A DNA stretch of 64,000 bases from Celeribacter persicus (GTDB lineage Bacteria > Pseudomonadota > Alphaproteobacteria > Rhodobacterales > Rhodobacteraceae), in the NCBI RefSeq assembly GCF_003050785.1, contig NZ_QAOH01000004.1, forward strand, positions 248,001 to 312,000. The letters are read 5' to 3'. This document shows positions 18,185-26,956 of this stretch, piece after piece. A model generated the notes under the pieces. It was not told where the DNA came from and did no database searches. It saw only the letters and a program-made list of their open reading frames with translations. The translations under genes were made by a program, and so were the position numbers. The number at the start of each line of letters is the position of its first letter. The stretch's first letter is position 1.

Positions 18185-19590
18185 ATGACCTGCGTCGCTC
18201 TCTACGCTCGCTATTCCTCGGACAAGCAGCGTGAGGCGTCGATCGAGGACCAGTTCCGGATTTGCCGGGAACAGGCGAGGCGGGAGAAGTGGAAGATCGT
18301 CGGCACCTACAAAGATGCCGGTATCTCCGGCGCCAGCATGATCCTGCGACCGGGCATCCAGTCCCTGCTGCAAGATGCTCAGGCCGGGAAATTCGACATC
18401 GTGCTGGCCGAAGCGCTGGACCGCATTTCGCGCGACCAGGCCGATGTGGCCACCTTCTACAAGCATCTGAAGTTCGCCGGCGTGCCCATCGTCACCCTTT
18501 CCGAAGGGGAAGTCAGTGAGCTTCATGTAAGCCTCAAGGGCACGATGAACGCGCTGTTCCTCAAAGACCTCGCTGCCAAAACGCATCGCGGCATTCGTGG
18601 CCGCGTTGAAAAAGGCAAATCCGGCGGTGGGCTCTGCTGGATATACGGTCGTCAAGCAACTCGACGCACGCGGCAATCCGGTCCGCGGAGACCACGAGAG
18701 CAACGAGGCCGAAGCGAATGTTGTCCGCCGCATCTTCCGGGAGTTCGCATCGGGGATCGGGCCGCGCACGATTGCCCGCACCCTGAACGAGGAAGGAATT
18801 CCGGGGCCCAACGGGAAGCAATGGGGAGATACCACGATCCGCGGTCACGTGAAGCGCGGAACGGGCCTCATCAACAACGAGCTCTATATCGGTCGCCGGA
18901 TCTGGAACCGACTGCGCTATATCAAGGATCCGTCCACCGGAAAGCGCGTCTCCCGCCTGACCCCGGAGAGTGAATGATTGATCCGTGAGGTACCCGAGCT
19001 GCGGATTGTCGATGACCCACTCTGGCAAGCAGTGCGCGAGCGACAAGCCGTGATCGCCGACAAATACGCAAATGTCACCGAGGCGGTCCGCAAGCACCAC
19101 AAGAAGAACAAGCTCAATGGCAAACGTCGGCCTCAGTCTCTTCTGTCCGGCCTGGTCTATTGCGGGTGCTGTGGCGTGACCTACTCTCTACGTGGCGCGG
19201 GCCGCTTCGCCTGCTCGAACCGCATCAGCAAAGGCACCTGCTCCAACAGTCGCACCATCCGGCAGGAAGAGTTGGAGGACCGTGTGCTCTCAGGGCTCAT
19301 GGATCGCATGATGGCACCGGAGATCGCGGCCGAGGCGATGCGTGCCTATGCGGAAGAGACCAACCGCTTGAACCGCGAGCGGCGTTCAAATGGCGATACC
19401 TGGCAGGCGGAACTGGCGAAAGTCGAAAAGCAGATCGCTCAGATCGTCGAGGCCATTGCCGACGGCATGTACCACCTTCGATGAAAGAGAAGATGACCAC
19501 ACTCGAAGCTCGCAAGGCCGAGCTGACTTCGCTTCTCGCTGATGCATCGGATGACAAACCAGACCTCCTGCCCACGGCGGCGGCAATTTC
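18185..19590 (+). pseudogene. Large serine recombinase, broken by two frameshifts and a stop
   Basis: It starts MTCVALYARYSSDKQREASI with the catalytic Ser in RYSSDKQ and the resolvase core DAGISGASM, VLAEALDRISRDQADVA. Near 18640 the text GGGLC jumps frame into GYTVVKQLDARGN (two bases appear lost). At 18975 a TGA stands where a Trp codon is expected (PESE-stop-LIREVPELRIV). Near 19480 one C is missing (GMYH then SMKEKM). The zinc-ribbon CGCCGVTYS...CSNRISKGTCSNSR and the coiled-coil region are still readable. The end near 19590 merges into unrelated sequence. Three lesions make it inactive. It may once have driven an older element whose traG relic lies upstream. Confidence 0.9.
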
Positions 19591-19829
19591 AGTGTCGGCA
19601 TATTCAGTCCTTATCATCTCTGCCTCGGATTCGGGCAGCTCAAATCTTTGGGCTATTGTGCATGGTGGATGATTGAGGGCAGGCGGCCTCGGGCAGCGAC
19701 ATCATGTTGCCCTTCCGCCACAGCCTTTTTGCGTTTCATTTGCTTCCACGGCGCTTCCATGAGCAAATGCGCAACGCAACACACCGCCCTGAGGCGGCTG
19801 GCAAGCATCTGTATTTGTGTGGTAATTTT

Positions 19830-19849
19830 TGGTTGCGGGGGCTGGATTT
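19830..19849 (-). other. tRNA-fMet 3'-end duplicate, likely att site
   Basis: Read on the minus strand, AAATCCAGCCCCCGCAACCA is the T-loop edge, T-stem, 3' acceptor strand, discriminator A and CCA end of an initiator tRNA. No other tRNA part is present. Such 3' fragments are left at the far end of elements that integrate into a tRNA gene. With this orientation the original chromosome side is to the left and the inserted element to the right. Confidence 0.6.
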
Positions 19850-19870
19850 CATCATAACTTGCGCCCCGAG

Positions 19871-19912
19871 CAAGTAAAGATGGTTGCGGGAGGGCGCAAC
19901 CATCTTAACTTG
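19871..19912. repeat. 18-bp inverted repeat with 6-base loop
   Basis: CAAGTAAAGATGGTTGCG (19871-19888) and CGCAACCATCTTAACTTG (19895-19912) pair with one mismatch around GGAGGG. It lies 21 bp from the att-like segment and shares TGGTTGCGGG with it. It could be a recombinase binding site or a strong RNA hairpin; no T-run follows, so a terminator is unlikely. Confidence 0.7.
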
Positions 19913-20109
19913 CGTTCCGGTGGCGGCAGACCTTTGCCTGTCGGCGCCGCATCAAACGCTGGAGTAGCGACTACCGAAGGGTGCGGCTTCCTTTCCGCCT
20001 TATTCCGAGCAGCAGCGTAGGAAACGAACGCACCTTTGCCAAGGTTGTGGTCGAAGCAGACAAGCCTCCCCATTGAGAGCCCACGATTCAGTTGCATGGA
20101 TGTTAGAAT

Positions 20110-20322
20110 TTACCCAACGCGCGAATACGGATAGGCGTTCTTAATATAGGTATTTAGAAACTGCCCTTTAGACGGGGCGGCCATGAGTTGCTCATACAGT
20201 CCGGCGGATACATTGAAATATTGGTATATCGAGCCATTTGTGAACTCGACCTCCAGTGTTTCACTGCCGGGATCATAGCCTATGGATGCAATATTGCTTG
20301 AGGCGACGGGGTCTCGAATCAT
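20110..20322 (-). CDS. KTSC-domain protein linked to SIR2-HerA
   Basis: 70 residues, MIRDPVASSNIASIGYDPGS, continuing TLEVEFTNGSIYQYFNVSAG and GQFLNTYIKNAYPYSRVG, which is the small KTSC fold. It starts 8 bp after the herA stop behind a GGAAG box on the same strand, so it is almost surely co-transcribed with SIR2-HerA. KTSC domains are thought to bind nucleic acid; the role here is unknown. It may be a third part of the defence system or an independent small gene. Confidence 0.8.
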   Translation of the reverse strand: MIRDPVASSNIASIGYDPGSETLEVEFTNGSIYQYFNVSAGLYEQLMAAPSKGQFLNTYIKNAYPYSRVG

Positions 20323-20330
20323 AGGTCTTC

Positions 20331-22166
20331 CTACTGTTCATCTTCGTTGATGGGGGTCCGCGTAATCGCAATATCTCGCACAACGGCTGTGGTTCGTTGT
20401 GCTCGCCACGACGCCACCATGCGATCATAGCCTTCTGCCACGCGGCGGGTCCGCCAGGCTGCGCTGACTTCGGGATCTGAACTGCGGGGCAAGCGATCCG
20501 CGGGGGGAAGCGATACGCGGCAGCGCACGGGTAGTCGTGCGGCTTCACCAGAGATGATTGTCTCACCCGTCCGCAGCACTGGCAGAAGATCCATAAGGCC
20601 CGATAGATTATCGGGAAGTGCGCCCTTCACGCGCCCGCGATCCGCTGGGTTGGATAGCCGCAGCGCTATGAGCGTGCCGCACTGAGAGAGGATGGTCTCA
20701 TCGATCTCAGACGGACGTTGAGAGACCAGCATGGCGCCAACCCCGTACTTGCGACCTTCCTTCGCGATGCGTTTCACAATGTCCGCGGCGACATTGCCGC
20801 TATCGGGGCTGACGTACCGGTGGGCTTCTTCCATCACCACAAGCAGAGGCCGCAGTACGCCTCCCTCGGTCTTCTCCCGGCTCCAATAGAGCGCTTCGTA
20901 GACAACACGGAGTATAGAGCCAATCAGCCGGACCAGGACGCTGCTAGGCACGCCGGAGAGGTCGAGGATTGTGATTGGACGGTCGTGGCCAAGCCAGCCG
21001 CCCAGTAGTGTATCAAGGTCCTGTGCCGTCTGTCCGGCGAGGTCGGGCTCCCAAGGACCGGGATGAAGGATAAAATCGTACCGTCGGTCCAGAAGACGAG
21101 AGCGCAGCAAATTGAGCGGTCGGCGGATGCCTTTGGCGGCCTGATTGAGGAATGGCCCAGCCGCACCCATCGCGTGCGGTGTATAACGAGGAGCAGTTAA
21201 GGTCGCTGGGTCGCCCGCAGCCTCGAGAGCAGGCTGGTCACGCTGCGGCCCGGTGAATGTGGCCGTCTCAAAGTCGATCAAATCATACCAGAGCTTCTTC
21301 AGTGAAAACGGGACAGGACTGTCAACCGTGAGGGATTGAGGGTCGAGACCCGGAAGCGCACCAGCGCCGAGCCGGTTTTCCTTCAACTCCTGGATCTTAT
21401 CAGTAAATGCCATCAGATGATTGTCGCTGAGTTCGCCAGCGATAAAATCAAGTAGCTCTCCGGCCTCCAACGCCCAGTACGGAACGAACAGAGGCTCTTC
21501 GTCGGGAGACGGCGTAGCACTGAAGGTTTTGGCGAGATCTCCAAGTGCCGTAGAGTATTCCCCATGCACATCCAATAGAAGGATCCGCGCTCCGCTAGCG
21601 GCTACACTTTCGGAGGTGCTGACTACTGAACGAAGTATGCTCGCGACGGTGGTTGACTTACCTGATCCCGTCGAACCGACGATGGCACTGTGCCGAGTGA
21701 CAAGCGCATCGAGTGACAAACGCACGATGATATTTTCGGCGCTCGAGAGCGTCCCAATTTCGACCTGATCTTCCTCTTCGCCGCCATATATGCGGCGAAG
21801 ATCCTTCTGGGTGACTAAGTGGACCGCATCGTCGACATTGGGATGTTGACTGAGGCCACGCTCAAAGTACTCGCCGGTCGCCTCGCCTGCCAACTCCACG
21901 CGCATCCAGCGTCCGGTATCTTGGCCATCCATCTCTGCAACGGCGACGGGTTCAGGCGCAGCGGCGGCCCCAATCTCGGCGACGACACCGTAAAGATCCT
22001 GATACCCGAGAGGGATACGGACGAAACTGCCGACCTGGCCCACGCGGTAGGTATGGCCATCGATCATAGCCAGACCGGACGATAGAGACTCGGCCAGCCT
22101 TACCGTGATGGTGGAGCCTGAAACCGCGCTCACACGCCCGAGATAAGTCGGATCAGTCGCAGTCAT
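20331..22166 (-). CDS. HerA-family ATPase/DNA translocase of SIR2-HerA defence system
   Basis: 611 residues. The N-terminal HAS-barrel domain (GRVSAVSGSTITVRLAESLS; VGQVGSFVRIPLG) is followed by a RecA-like motor with Walker A GSTGSGKST at 164-172, Walker B in PLLVVMEEAHRYVS, and the arginine-bearing region IAKEGRKYGVGAMLVSQRPS. HerA proteins form hexamers on DNA. In SIR2-HerA anti-phage systems the HerA ring assembles with the SIR2 subunit and controls its NADase activity. The start overlaps the SIR2 stop (ATGA), which supports fixed stoichiometry. Confidence 0.93.
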   Translation of the reverse strand: MTATDPTYLGRVSAVSGSTITVRLAESLSSGLAMIDGHTYRVGQVGSFVRIPLGYQDLYGVVAEIGAAAAPEPVAVAEMDGQDTGRWMRVELAGEATGEYFERGLSQHPNVDDAVHLVTQKDLRRIYGGEEEDQVEIGTLSSAENIIVRLSLDALVTRHSAIVGSTGSGKSTTVASILRSVVSTSESVAASGARILLLDVHGEYSTALGDLAKTFSATPSPDEEPLFVPYWALEAGELLDFIAGELSDNHLMAFTDKIQELKENRLGAGALPGLDPQSLTVDSPVPFSLKKLWYDLIDFETATFTGPQRDQPALEAAGDPATLTAPRYTPHAMGAAGPFLNQAAKGIRRPLNLLRSRLLDRRYDFILHPGPWEPDLAGQTAQDLDTLLGGWLGHDRPITILDLSGVPSSVLVRLIGSILRVVYEALYWSREKTEGGVLRPLLVVMEEAHRYVSPDSGNVAADIVKRIAKEGRKYGVGAMLVSQRPSEIDETILSQCGTLIALRLSNPADRGRVKGALPDNLSGLMDLLPVLRTGETIISGEAARLPVRCRVSLPPADRLPRSSDPEVSAAWRTRRVAEGYDRMVASWRAQRTTAVVRDIAITRTPINEDEQ

Positions 22167-23377
22167 GCCGACACCGCAGCCGGTTCGGTGGCATCGATCG
22201 GAACACCTGCGTCGGTAGGGCGAGCGAGGTCGGGCGAATAGGAGAGCGCACAGAAGCGGCAGAAGCTCGCAAAGTCGCCCAAGAGGAAGGCGTCGCCGCC
22301 GCCGCGCTTGCCCCAGAAGCTTGAACGAATTTCCCCCCAGTTCTTGGGCAAGTCACCCAAACGCCACTGACCAGGAATACCGCCGATTACAGCAGCATCG
22401 CTGGCGTAAACTGAAAGGTTCGGATGTTCGAAGGCAAGCTTCCGGGCAGGCTCCTCTTCCGCAAGAGTTTGGAATTGCAACGCGATGACTGCTGCGTTGG
22501 CATTCATGGCGAGCGCCTCGCCTAGCACCGCGCAGATGTGCGCATCACGGAACGAAAAGCCAGTGGTCAGAAGCACTGTGTCGGGCGTCAGCAGAAACCG
22601 CTTCAATCGCTCGAACAGCGCAGCATAAGGCTGCTTCTGAGTCAGATCGTACTTGAGGTGGTCGGGGTAGACGAGTTCGGTGGAATCCGTGCCGCCGCAG
22701 CGGACCACTGTCCCGCTGTCACTTTTCCAACCCAGTGAGCCATGAAGTTTCCAAACGCGCGACCAGCGCGGGGGCAGATCGTTGCCCGCCACCGTGACCG
22801 GATCAAAGAAAGGAGCATGCCCGCCTGAAAAACCATCGAAATACGGTGCTTTTGCGTGCTCGAATGCGGATTCTATTAGCAAGTCGTAGTTTGTGGTGAA
22901 TATCTCGACCGGATGTGCTCGCTGTGTCCCGCTTACCCACGAGACTAGCTCGTGATATGGGGTTCGCCCTTCGGGTAGCTTCGCACCGACGATCTCGCCG
23001 ATCGCGTCGCAGATCGCTGTTCCCAGCGCGGCATATCCGGGGCCGTCAAGGCCATGCATTGGCGTGTCGCCGAGCGCAGTCTGGAGGAGACGAATCTTGG
23101 ACAATATCGTCTCGATGTTGCCGCCATCTGGCAGGGATGCACGGATTGCAGCCGCCGCGGCAGCTTCTGTTCCTGTCAACTTCAGCAATGCCTGGTCGGT
23201 CAAATCGTTTACGCCCGGGATCAACGCCTGACCATTTGGGTCAAGCTTGCCAGTCGCGTCCACTCGCACGGAGAGAGGACCGCCGGCACCGATTAGAACG
23301 CCAATACGCTTACGTCCCTGCGATAGGATCTGCCGAAGATCGGCCATAAAACGATCCGGATTATGTACTGTGTCCAA
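22163..23377 (-). CDS. SIR2-like NADase effector of SIR2-HerA system (TTG start)
   Basis: 404 residues from a TTG behind AAGGGGGG; the ATG ten codons on has no good box. SIR2 features: the Rossmann opening GVLIGAGG (25-33), the signature TNYDLLIE (162-169) where Asn and Asp act on NAD, and the catalytic-type His in LHGSLGW (211-217). The middle part is longer and differs from deacetylase sirtuins, as in defence SIR2 proteins that destroy NAD+ on phage infection. It is the first gene of the SIR2-herA-KTSC operon. The promoter should lie within 23378-23554. Confidence 0.9.
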   Translation of the reverse strand: MDTVHNPDRFMADLRQILSQGRKRIGVLIGAGGPLSVRVDATGKLDPNGQALIPGVNDLTDQALLKLTGTEAAAAAAIRASLPDGGNIETILSKIRLLQTALGDTPMHGLDGPGYAALGTAICDAIGEIVGAKLPEGRTPYHELVSWVSGTQRAHPVEIFTTNYDLLIESAFEHAKAPYFDGFSGGHAPFFDPVTVAGNDLPPRWSRVWKLHGSLGWKSDSGTVVRCGGTDSTELVYPDHLKYDLTQKQPYAALFERLKRFLLTPDTVLLTTGFSFRDAHICAVLGEALAMNANAAVIALQFQTLAEEEPARKLAFEHPNLSVYASDAAVIGGIPGQWRLGDLPKNWGEIRSSFWGKRGGGDAFLLGDFASFCRFCALSYSPDLARPTDAGVPIDATEPAAVSA

Positions 23378-23554
23378 AACGCCCCCCTTCTGGATATGCC
23401 CAAAACATCACCGCTATCAGGAATGAATTCTAAGCGGGAGTATTTGCGGTATTGAGATCGACATGCGAGTCGGTATGGGCGCGGCTCCGCATCTACTGAA
23501 AGCTGCGGTCCTCAGTCGTGGTGGGCGATTGGTCCCAGTAAGGTACGACATGGG

Positions 23555-26500
23555 TCAGGCGACCTCGTTCTCAGTCGGTATCATTGGCAGGACGGAAATG
23601 ACGGCGCCAGAGGTCATCAGCACGATCAGTCCGCGCTCGGCACCGGTCATATCGAGATAGGCGCGGACCTGAGCCCGATAGTGGTCGAGCGTCTGAGCCT
23701 CGGGATTCACGTCGCTCTTCCAGTCGACGACCACGAACGGCCGGCCATCCTCGCCGACAGTCAGGGCGTCCGCGATCCCAGCCGTTGCCGTTTCCACGCC
23801 GTCGGTCGCCTGTGCAGAGTAGACGGGAAATTCGGCCAGAAGACCCGGCCGCAGGGCCGCAATGTCAGGTAGAGCGAGGGTCCGAGCCACACAGGCGGCC
23901 AGTTCCTGCGCCGACAGCCCCGTCGCGGGGTCGGCGACCGGAGACTGGCCGAGGGCGCGGATGAGGTGGCCAGCCCGTTCGGTCAGGGCGGCTTCCGCTT
24001 CCGGGACTTCGCCGGTCAGCACCTCTTCCATGAGTTTGTGGAGGATCAGCCCGCGCTCGCGGCCGCCCTGCACGAGGACGGCTGCTTCCAGCTCGGGGGG
24101 CTGATCGTCGGCCGATCCCGTCCAGAGCGCGGCTTCTTCTTCCCGCAGCACGGTCCCGGCGGCGTTTTCGTCACGGCTGGGCGCGAGCCAGGTCAACCGC
24201 GCCTGCGCGGCCGCGATGGCTTCGGCTTCGGCGGCGAAGCGCGCGCGCGTCTGGGTGTTGCCCGCGCCTGCACCTGCGGCCGCGAGATCGGCAGGCAGGT
24301 GAGAGACGTCTAGGCCGGGCAGGTCGGCGAGCGACAGATCGACGAGACCGATCCAGGCCGATTTCGACGGCGCGGCGTCGAGCCGGGGCAAGACGAGGAG
24401 TTCGCGGGCGCGGGTGGCCGCGACATACCAGAGCCGGATGCGTTCGCGGTCCAGCTCCTCCTTTTCCGCTTGGCGTGCGGTGTCATAGCCCTCGGGCGTG
24501 ACACCCAGGACCGGGCAATAGAAGGTCTCGGTCTGTCGGTCGATGACGGCGCTGTCGGGCGCCATGACCCCGGTCATGGTGTTGATTGGAATGACGATCG
24601 GCCATTCCAGCCCCTTGGCCGCGTGCATGGTGAAGAGCGCGACCGCTTCCTCCTGCGCGTCGGGCCGTCCCTCGACGGCGCGGGCCTCGTCGGACCACGC
24701 CGCTGTCATCGCCTCGGCGAACGCGCGCAGGCCGCGCACGGCGTAGCCGGTCGACAGGCTGAGATAGAGATCAACATTGGCGAGCGCGCGTTCGGCCTGG
24801 CCGCGATGGCGCTCAAGAAGGAGTGGGCGGACGCGCATCACGTCCACGGCCTGCGAGAGCAGTGCGTGCGGTATCGTGCTGTTGCCGCGCCGGGAGAGCG
24901 ATTGCAATCGCTCGATGACTTCGCGCGCGAGCGGGTGCGCGATAACGGCAGGGTCGACGCTGAGATCGAGACGCGGAATCCGATTTGGCTGTTCCTCCGA
25001 GCGCGGAAGCGCCCAGATGATGTCCAGCAGGTCTTCCTCGGTGAGGCCGACCAGAGGCCCGCGGAGCAGCGCGCCGAGCGCCAGCGTATCGCGGCGATCG
25101 GCGAGCACGCGGGTCAGCGCGATCAGGTCCTGGATTTCCTGGCGGCGGAACAGCCCCTTGCCGGCCTGGGTCGCCACAGGGATGCCGCGGCGCTCCAGGG
25201 CTTCCTCATAGCGCCACAACTCCGCGCCGGTCGGTGCCAGCAAGGCGATGTCGCCCGGCTGGCAGGGACGTTCCGCGCCGCTGCGACGGTCGATGATGGG
25301 ATGGCTTTCGATCAGCCGGGCGCATAGCTCGGCGATGGCATCGGCTTCGGCGTCGCGCTGCTGCTCGGCGCTGGCCTTGCCGTTTTCATCGGCCACAGCG
25401 ATGTCGAGGGCCGCCACGCCAAGGCCGCTCCGATCGTCATGGAACGGGTCGAGAGCGGTGAAGCCCGGCTGGCCATCGGCCGAGAGCACGGCCTCGAAGC
25501 GCTCGTTGACGAAGGTGAGGATCGAGGCGCAGGAGCGGAAGTTCGTGGAGATCGACAGGAGGCTGTCAGGGTCCTGGGCGCTGAAGGCGTCGCGCGCCTG
25601 CACATAGGCGCCGACATCGGCGCCCCGGAAGCGATAGATCGCCTGCTTGGGGTCGCCGACCAGGAAGAGCGCGCCTGGCCGGATTTGGAACCGGGTCCAG
25701 TCGGCATCGCCATCGACCGGCTCGCCGCACAACCGCCAGAAGATTTCGGTTTGCAGGGGATCGGTGTCCTGGAACTCGTCGACGAGGACATGGGCGAAAC
25801 GCTGTCCCAGCGCACGGCGCACGGCATCATGGTCGCGCAGCAAGTCGCGCGCGGCGAAAATCAGATCGTCGAAATCGAGCTGAGCGCTGGCGCGCTTGTG
25901 CTCGCGATAGCGTTGCAGGATCGGGCGCGCTTCGTCGATCAGCGCCGCCAGGGCATGGCCGGAGGCGGCCTGCGTCAACCCAACCCAGGCGTCGCAGCAG
26001 GTGGTATAGTGGGTCTCGGCGGCGTCGTTCAGCCGGTCGCCGTCAGCCTTGGAGAGACCGGCCTGCTTGGCCGCGGCGGCCCATTTGCCCTTCTTGCGAT
26101 AGGAGGCGAAGGCGCCGGCCTTGGTGCAAAGGTCCGGGTGGGGCCGCGAGGTCAGGAGCCGAACGAGGCCCGCAGGCGTCGCGGGATCGGGACCGTTCGC
26201 CACGGCGGTCGCCATTTCGGCGAGCCGCTCGACGATCGTCACCGTTTCTGGCTCGGCCGCTGCCACACCGTCCATGAAGCCTGCGAAATCCGCGGCGGCC
26301 TGCCGGAACGCCGTCAGGTGTCCGCCAAGCGGGGAGACGGACGGGGCCGCGAGCGTGGGGCGGCGACGCAGATTCTCGGCGATCTTATGGATGAGCGCCA
26401 CGGTCTCGCCGGGGCTGTGCAGAACCATCTCGGCCAGGATGCCGCCCTGGCCGCCGGATAAGCGTTCGCGCAGCCAGCCATCAACAATCTCGAGGAAGGT

Positions 26501-26956
26501 GAGATCGGCCTGGTTGCGATCCATGACGCCGGCGCCGGGATCAATGTCGGCCTCTGCCGGATAGGGCTTAATGAGGCCCTGGCAGAAGCCGTGGATGGTC
26601 GAGCAGTTGATCTCGTCGATCGCGGCGCTCGCGGCGGCGAGATTGTCGCGATGGGCCTGGGTCAGCCCATCGGGCAGCGCCACGCGCAGTTCGGTCGCGA
26701 TCGTGCCGGTCGAGAGGTCGGCGACGAACTCGCGGACACGCGACAGCAGTTCGCTCGCGGCGAGTTCGGTGAAAGTGACGGCGGCGATGGAGCGCGGCGC
26801 TACGCCTTCGGCCAGCATGGCGGCGATGCGGCCAGCCATGACGGCGGTCTTGCCTGAGCCCGCGCCGGCCTCGACCAGGATCGAGCGATCATGGAGGCTG
26901 ATCGCATCGCGGCGCGCGCCGTCGTCCTTCAGTACCTTGGACACGCTGCTCATCAT
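23555..26956 (-). CDS. AddA-like UvrD helicase with C-terminal nuclease domain
   Basis: About 1133 residues. SF1 helicase motifs: Walker A VEAGAGSGKTAVMAGRIA near the start, Walker B HVLVDEFQDTDPLQTE, motif III VGDPKQAIYRFRGADVGAYV, and motif VI VAATRARELLVLPRLD. A RecB-type PD-(D/E)XK nuclease domain closes the protein (VVVDWKSDVNPEAQTLDHYR). The ATGATG start overlaps the stop of the preceding AddB-like gene. This is the layout of AddAB double-strand-break processing enzymes. Its place between two defence operons suggests an anti-phage or helper role and not the housekeeping copy; that is inference. Confidence 0.87.
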   Translation of the reverse strand: MMSSVSKVLKDDGARRDAISLHDRSILVEAGAGSGKTAVMAGRIAAMLAEGVAPRSIAAVTFTELAASELLSRVREFVADLSTGTIATELRVALPDGLTQAHRDNLAAASAAIDEINCSTIHGFCQGLIKPYPAEADIDPGAGVMDRNQADLTFLEIVDGWLRERLSGGQGGILAEMVLHSPGETVALIHKIAENLRRRPTLAAPSVSPLGGHLTAFRQAAADFAGFMDGVAAAEPETVTIVERLAEMATAVANGPDPATPAGLVRLLTSRPHPDLCTKAGAFASYRKKGKWAAAAKQAGLSKADGDRLNDAAETHYTTCCDAWVGLTQAASGHALAALIDEARPILQRYREHKRASAQLDFDDLIFAARDLLRDHDAVRRALGQRFAHVLVDEFQDTDPLQTEIFWRLCGEPVDGDADWTRFQIRPGALFLVGDPKQAIYRFRGADVGAYVQARDAFSAQDPDSLLSISTNFRSCASILTFVNERFEAVLSADGQPGFTALDPFHDDRSGLGVAALDIAVADENGKASAEQQRDAEADAIAELCARLIESHPIIDRRSGAERPCQPGDIALLAPTGAELWRYEEALERRGIPVATQAGKGLFRRQEIQDLIALTRVLADRRDTLALGALLRGPLVGLTEEDLLDIIWALPRSEEQPNRIPRLDLSVDPAVIAHPLAREVIERLQSLSRRGNSTIPHALLSQAVDVMRVRPLLLERHRGQAERALANVDLYLSLSTGYAVRGLRAFAEAMTAAWSDEARAVEGRPDAQEEAVALFTMHAAKGLEWPIVIPINTMTGVMAPDSAVIDRQTETFYCPVLGVTPEGYDTARQAEKEELDRERIRLWYVAATRARELLVLPRLDAAPSKSAWIGLVDLSLADLPGLDVSHLPADLAAAGAGAGNTQTRARFAAEAEAIAAAQARLTWLAPSRDENAAGTVLREEEAALWTGSADDQPPELEAAVLVQGGRERGLILHKLMEEVLTGEVPEAEAALTERAGHLIRALGQSPVADPATGLSAQELAACVARTLALPDIAALRPGLLAEFPVYSAQATDGVETATAGIADALTVGEDGRPFVVVDWKSDVNPEAQTLDHYRAQVRAYLDMTGAERGLIVLMTSGAVISVLPMIPTENEVA

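Larger units (their letters stand above)
19591..20109. other. Non-coding junction between old relics and defence island
   Basis: About 520 bp without a convincing gene. It holds the tRNA-fMet-like segment and the long hairpin described separately, with several copies of AACTTGCG (near 19857 and 19907). Short open frames here have no recognisable domain. Confidence 0.6.

Noticed and set aside
19871-19912. Hairpin as a rho-independent terminator
   Set aside because: No T-run follows on either strand, and it sits next to an att-like sequence, not a gene end.
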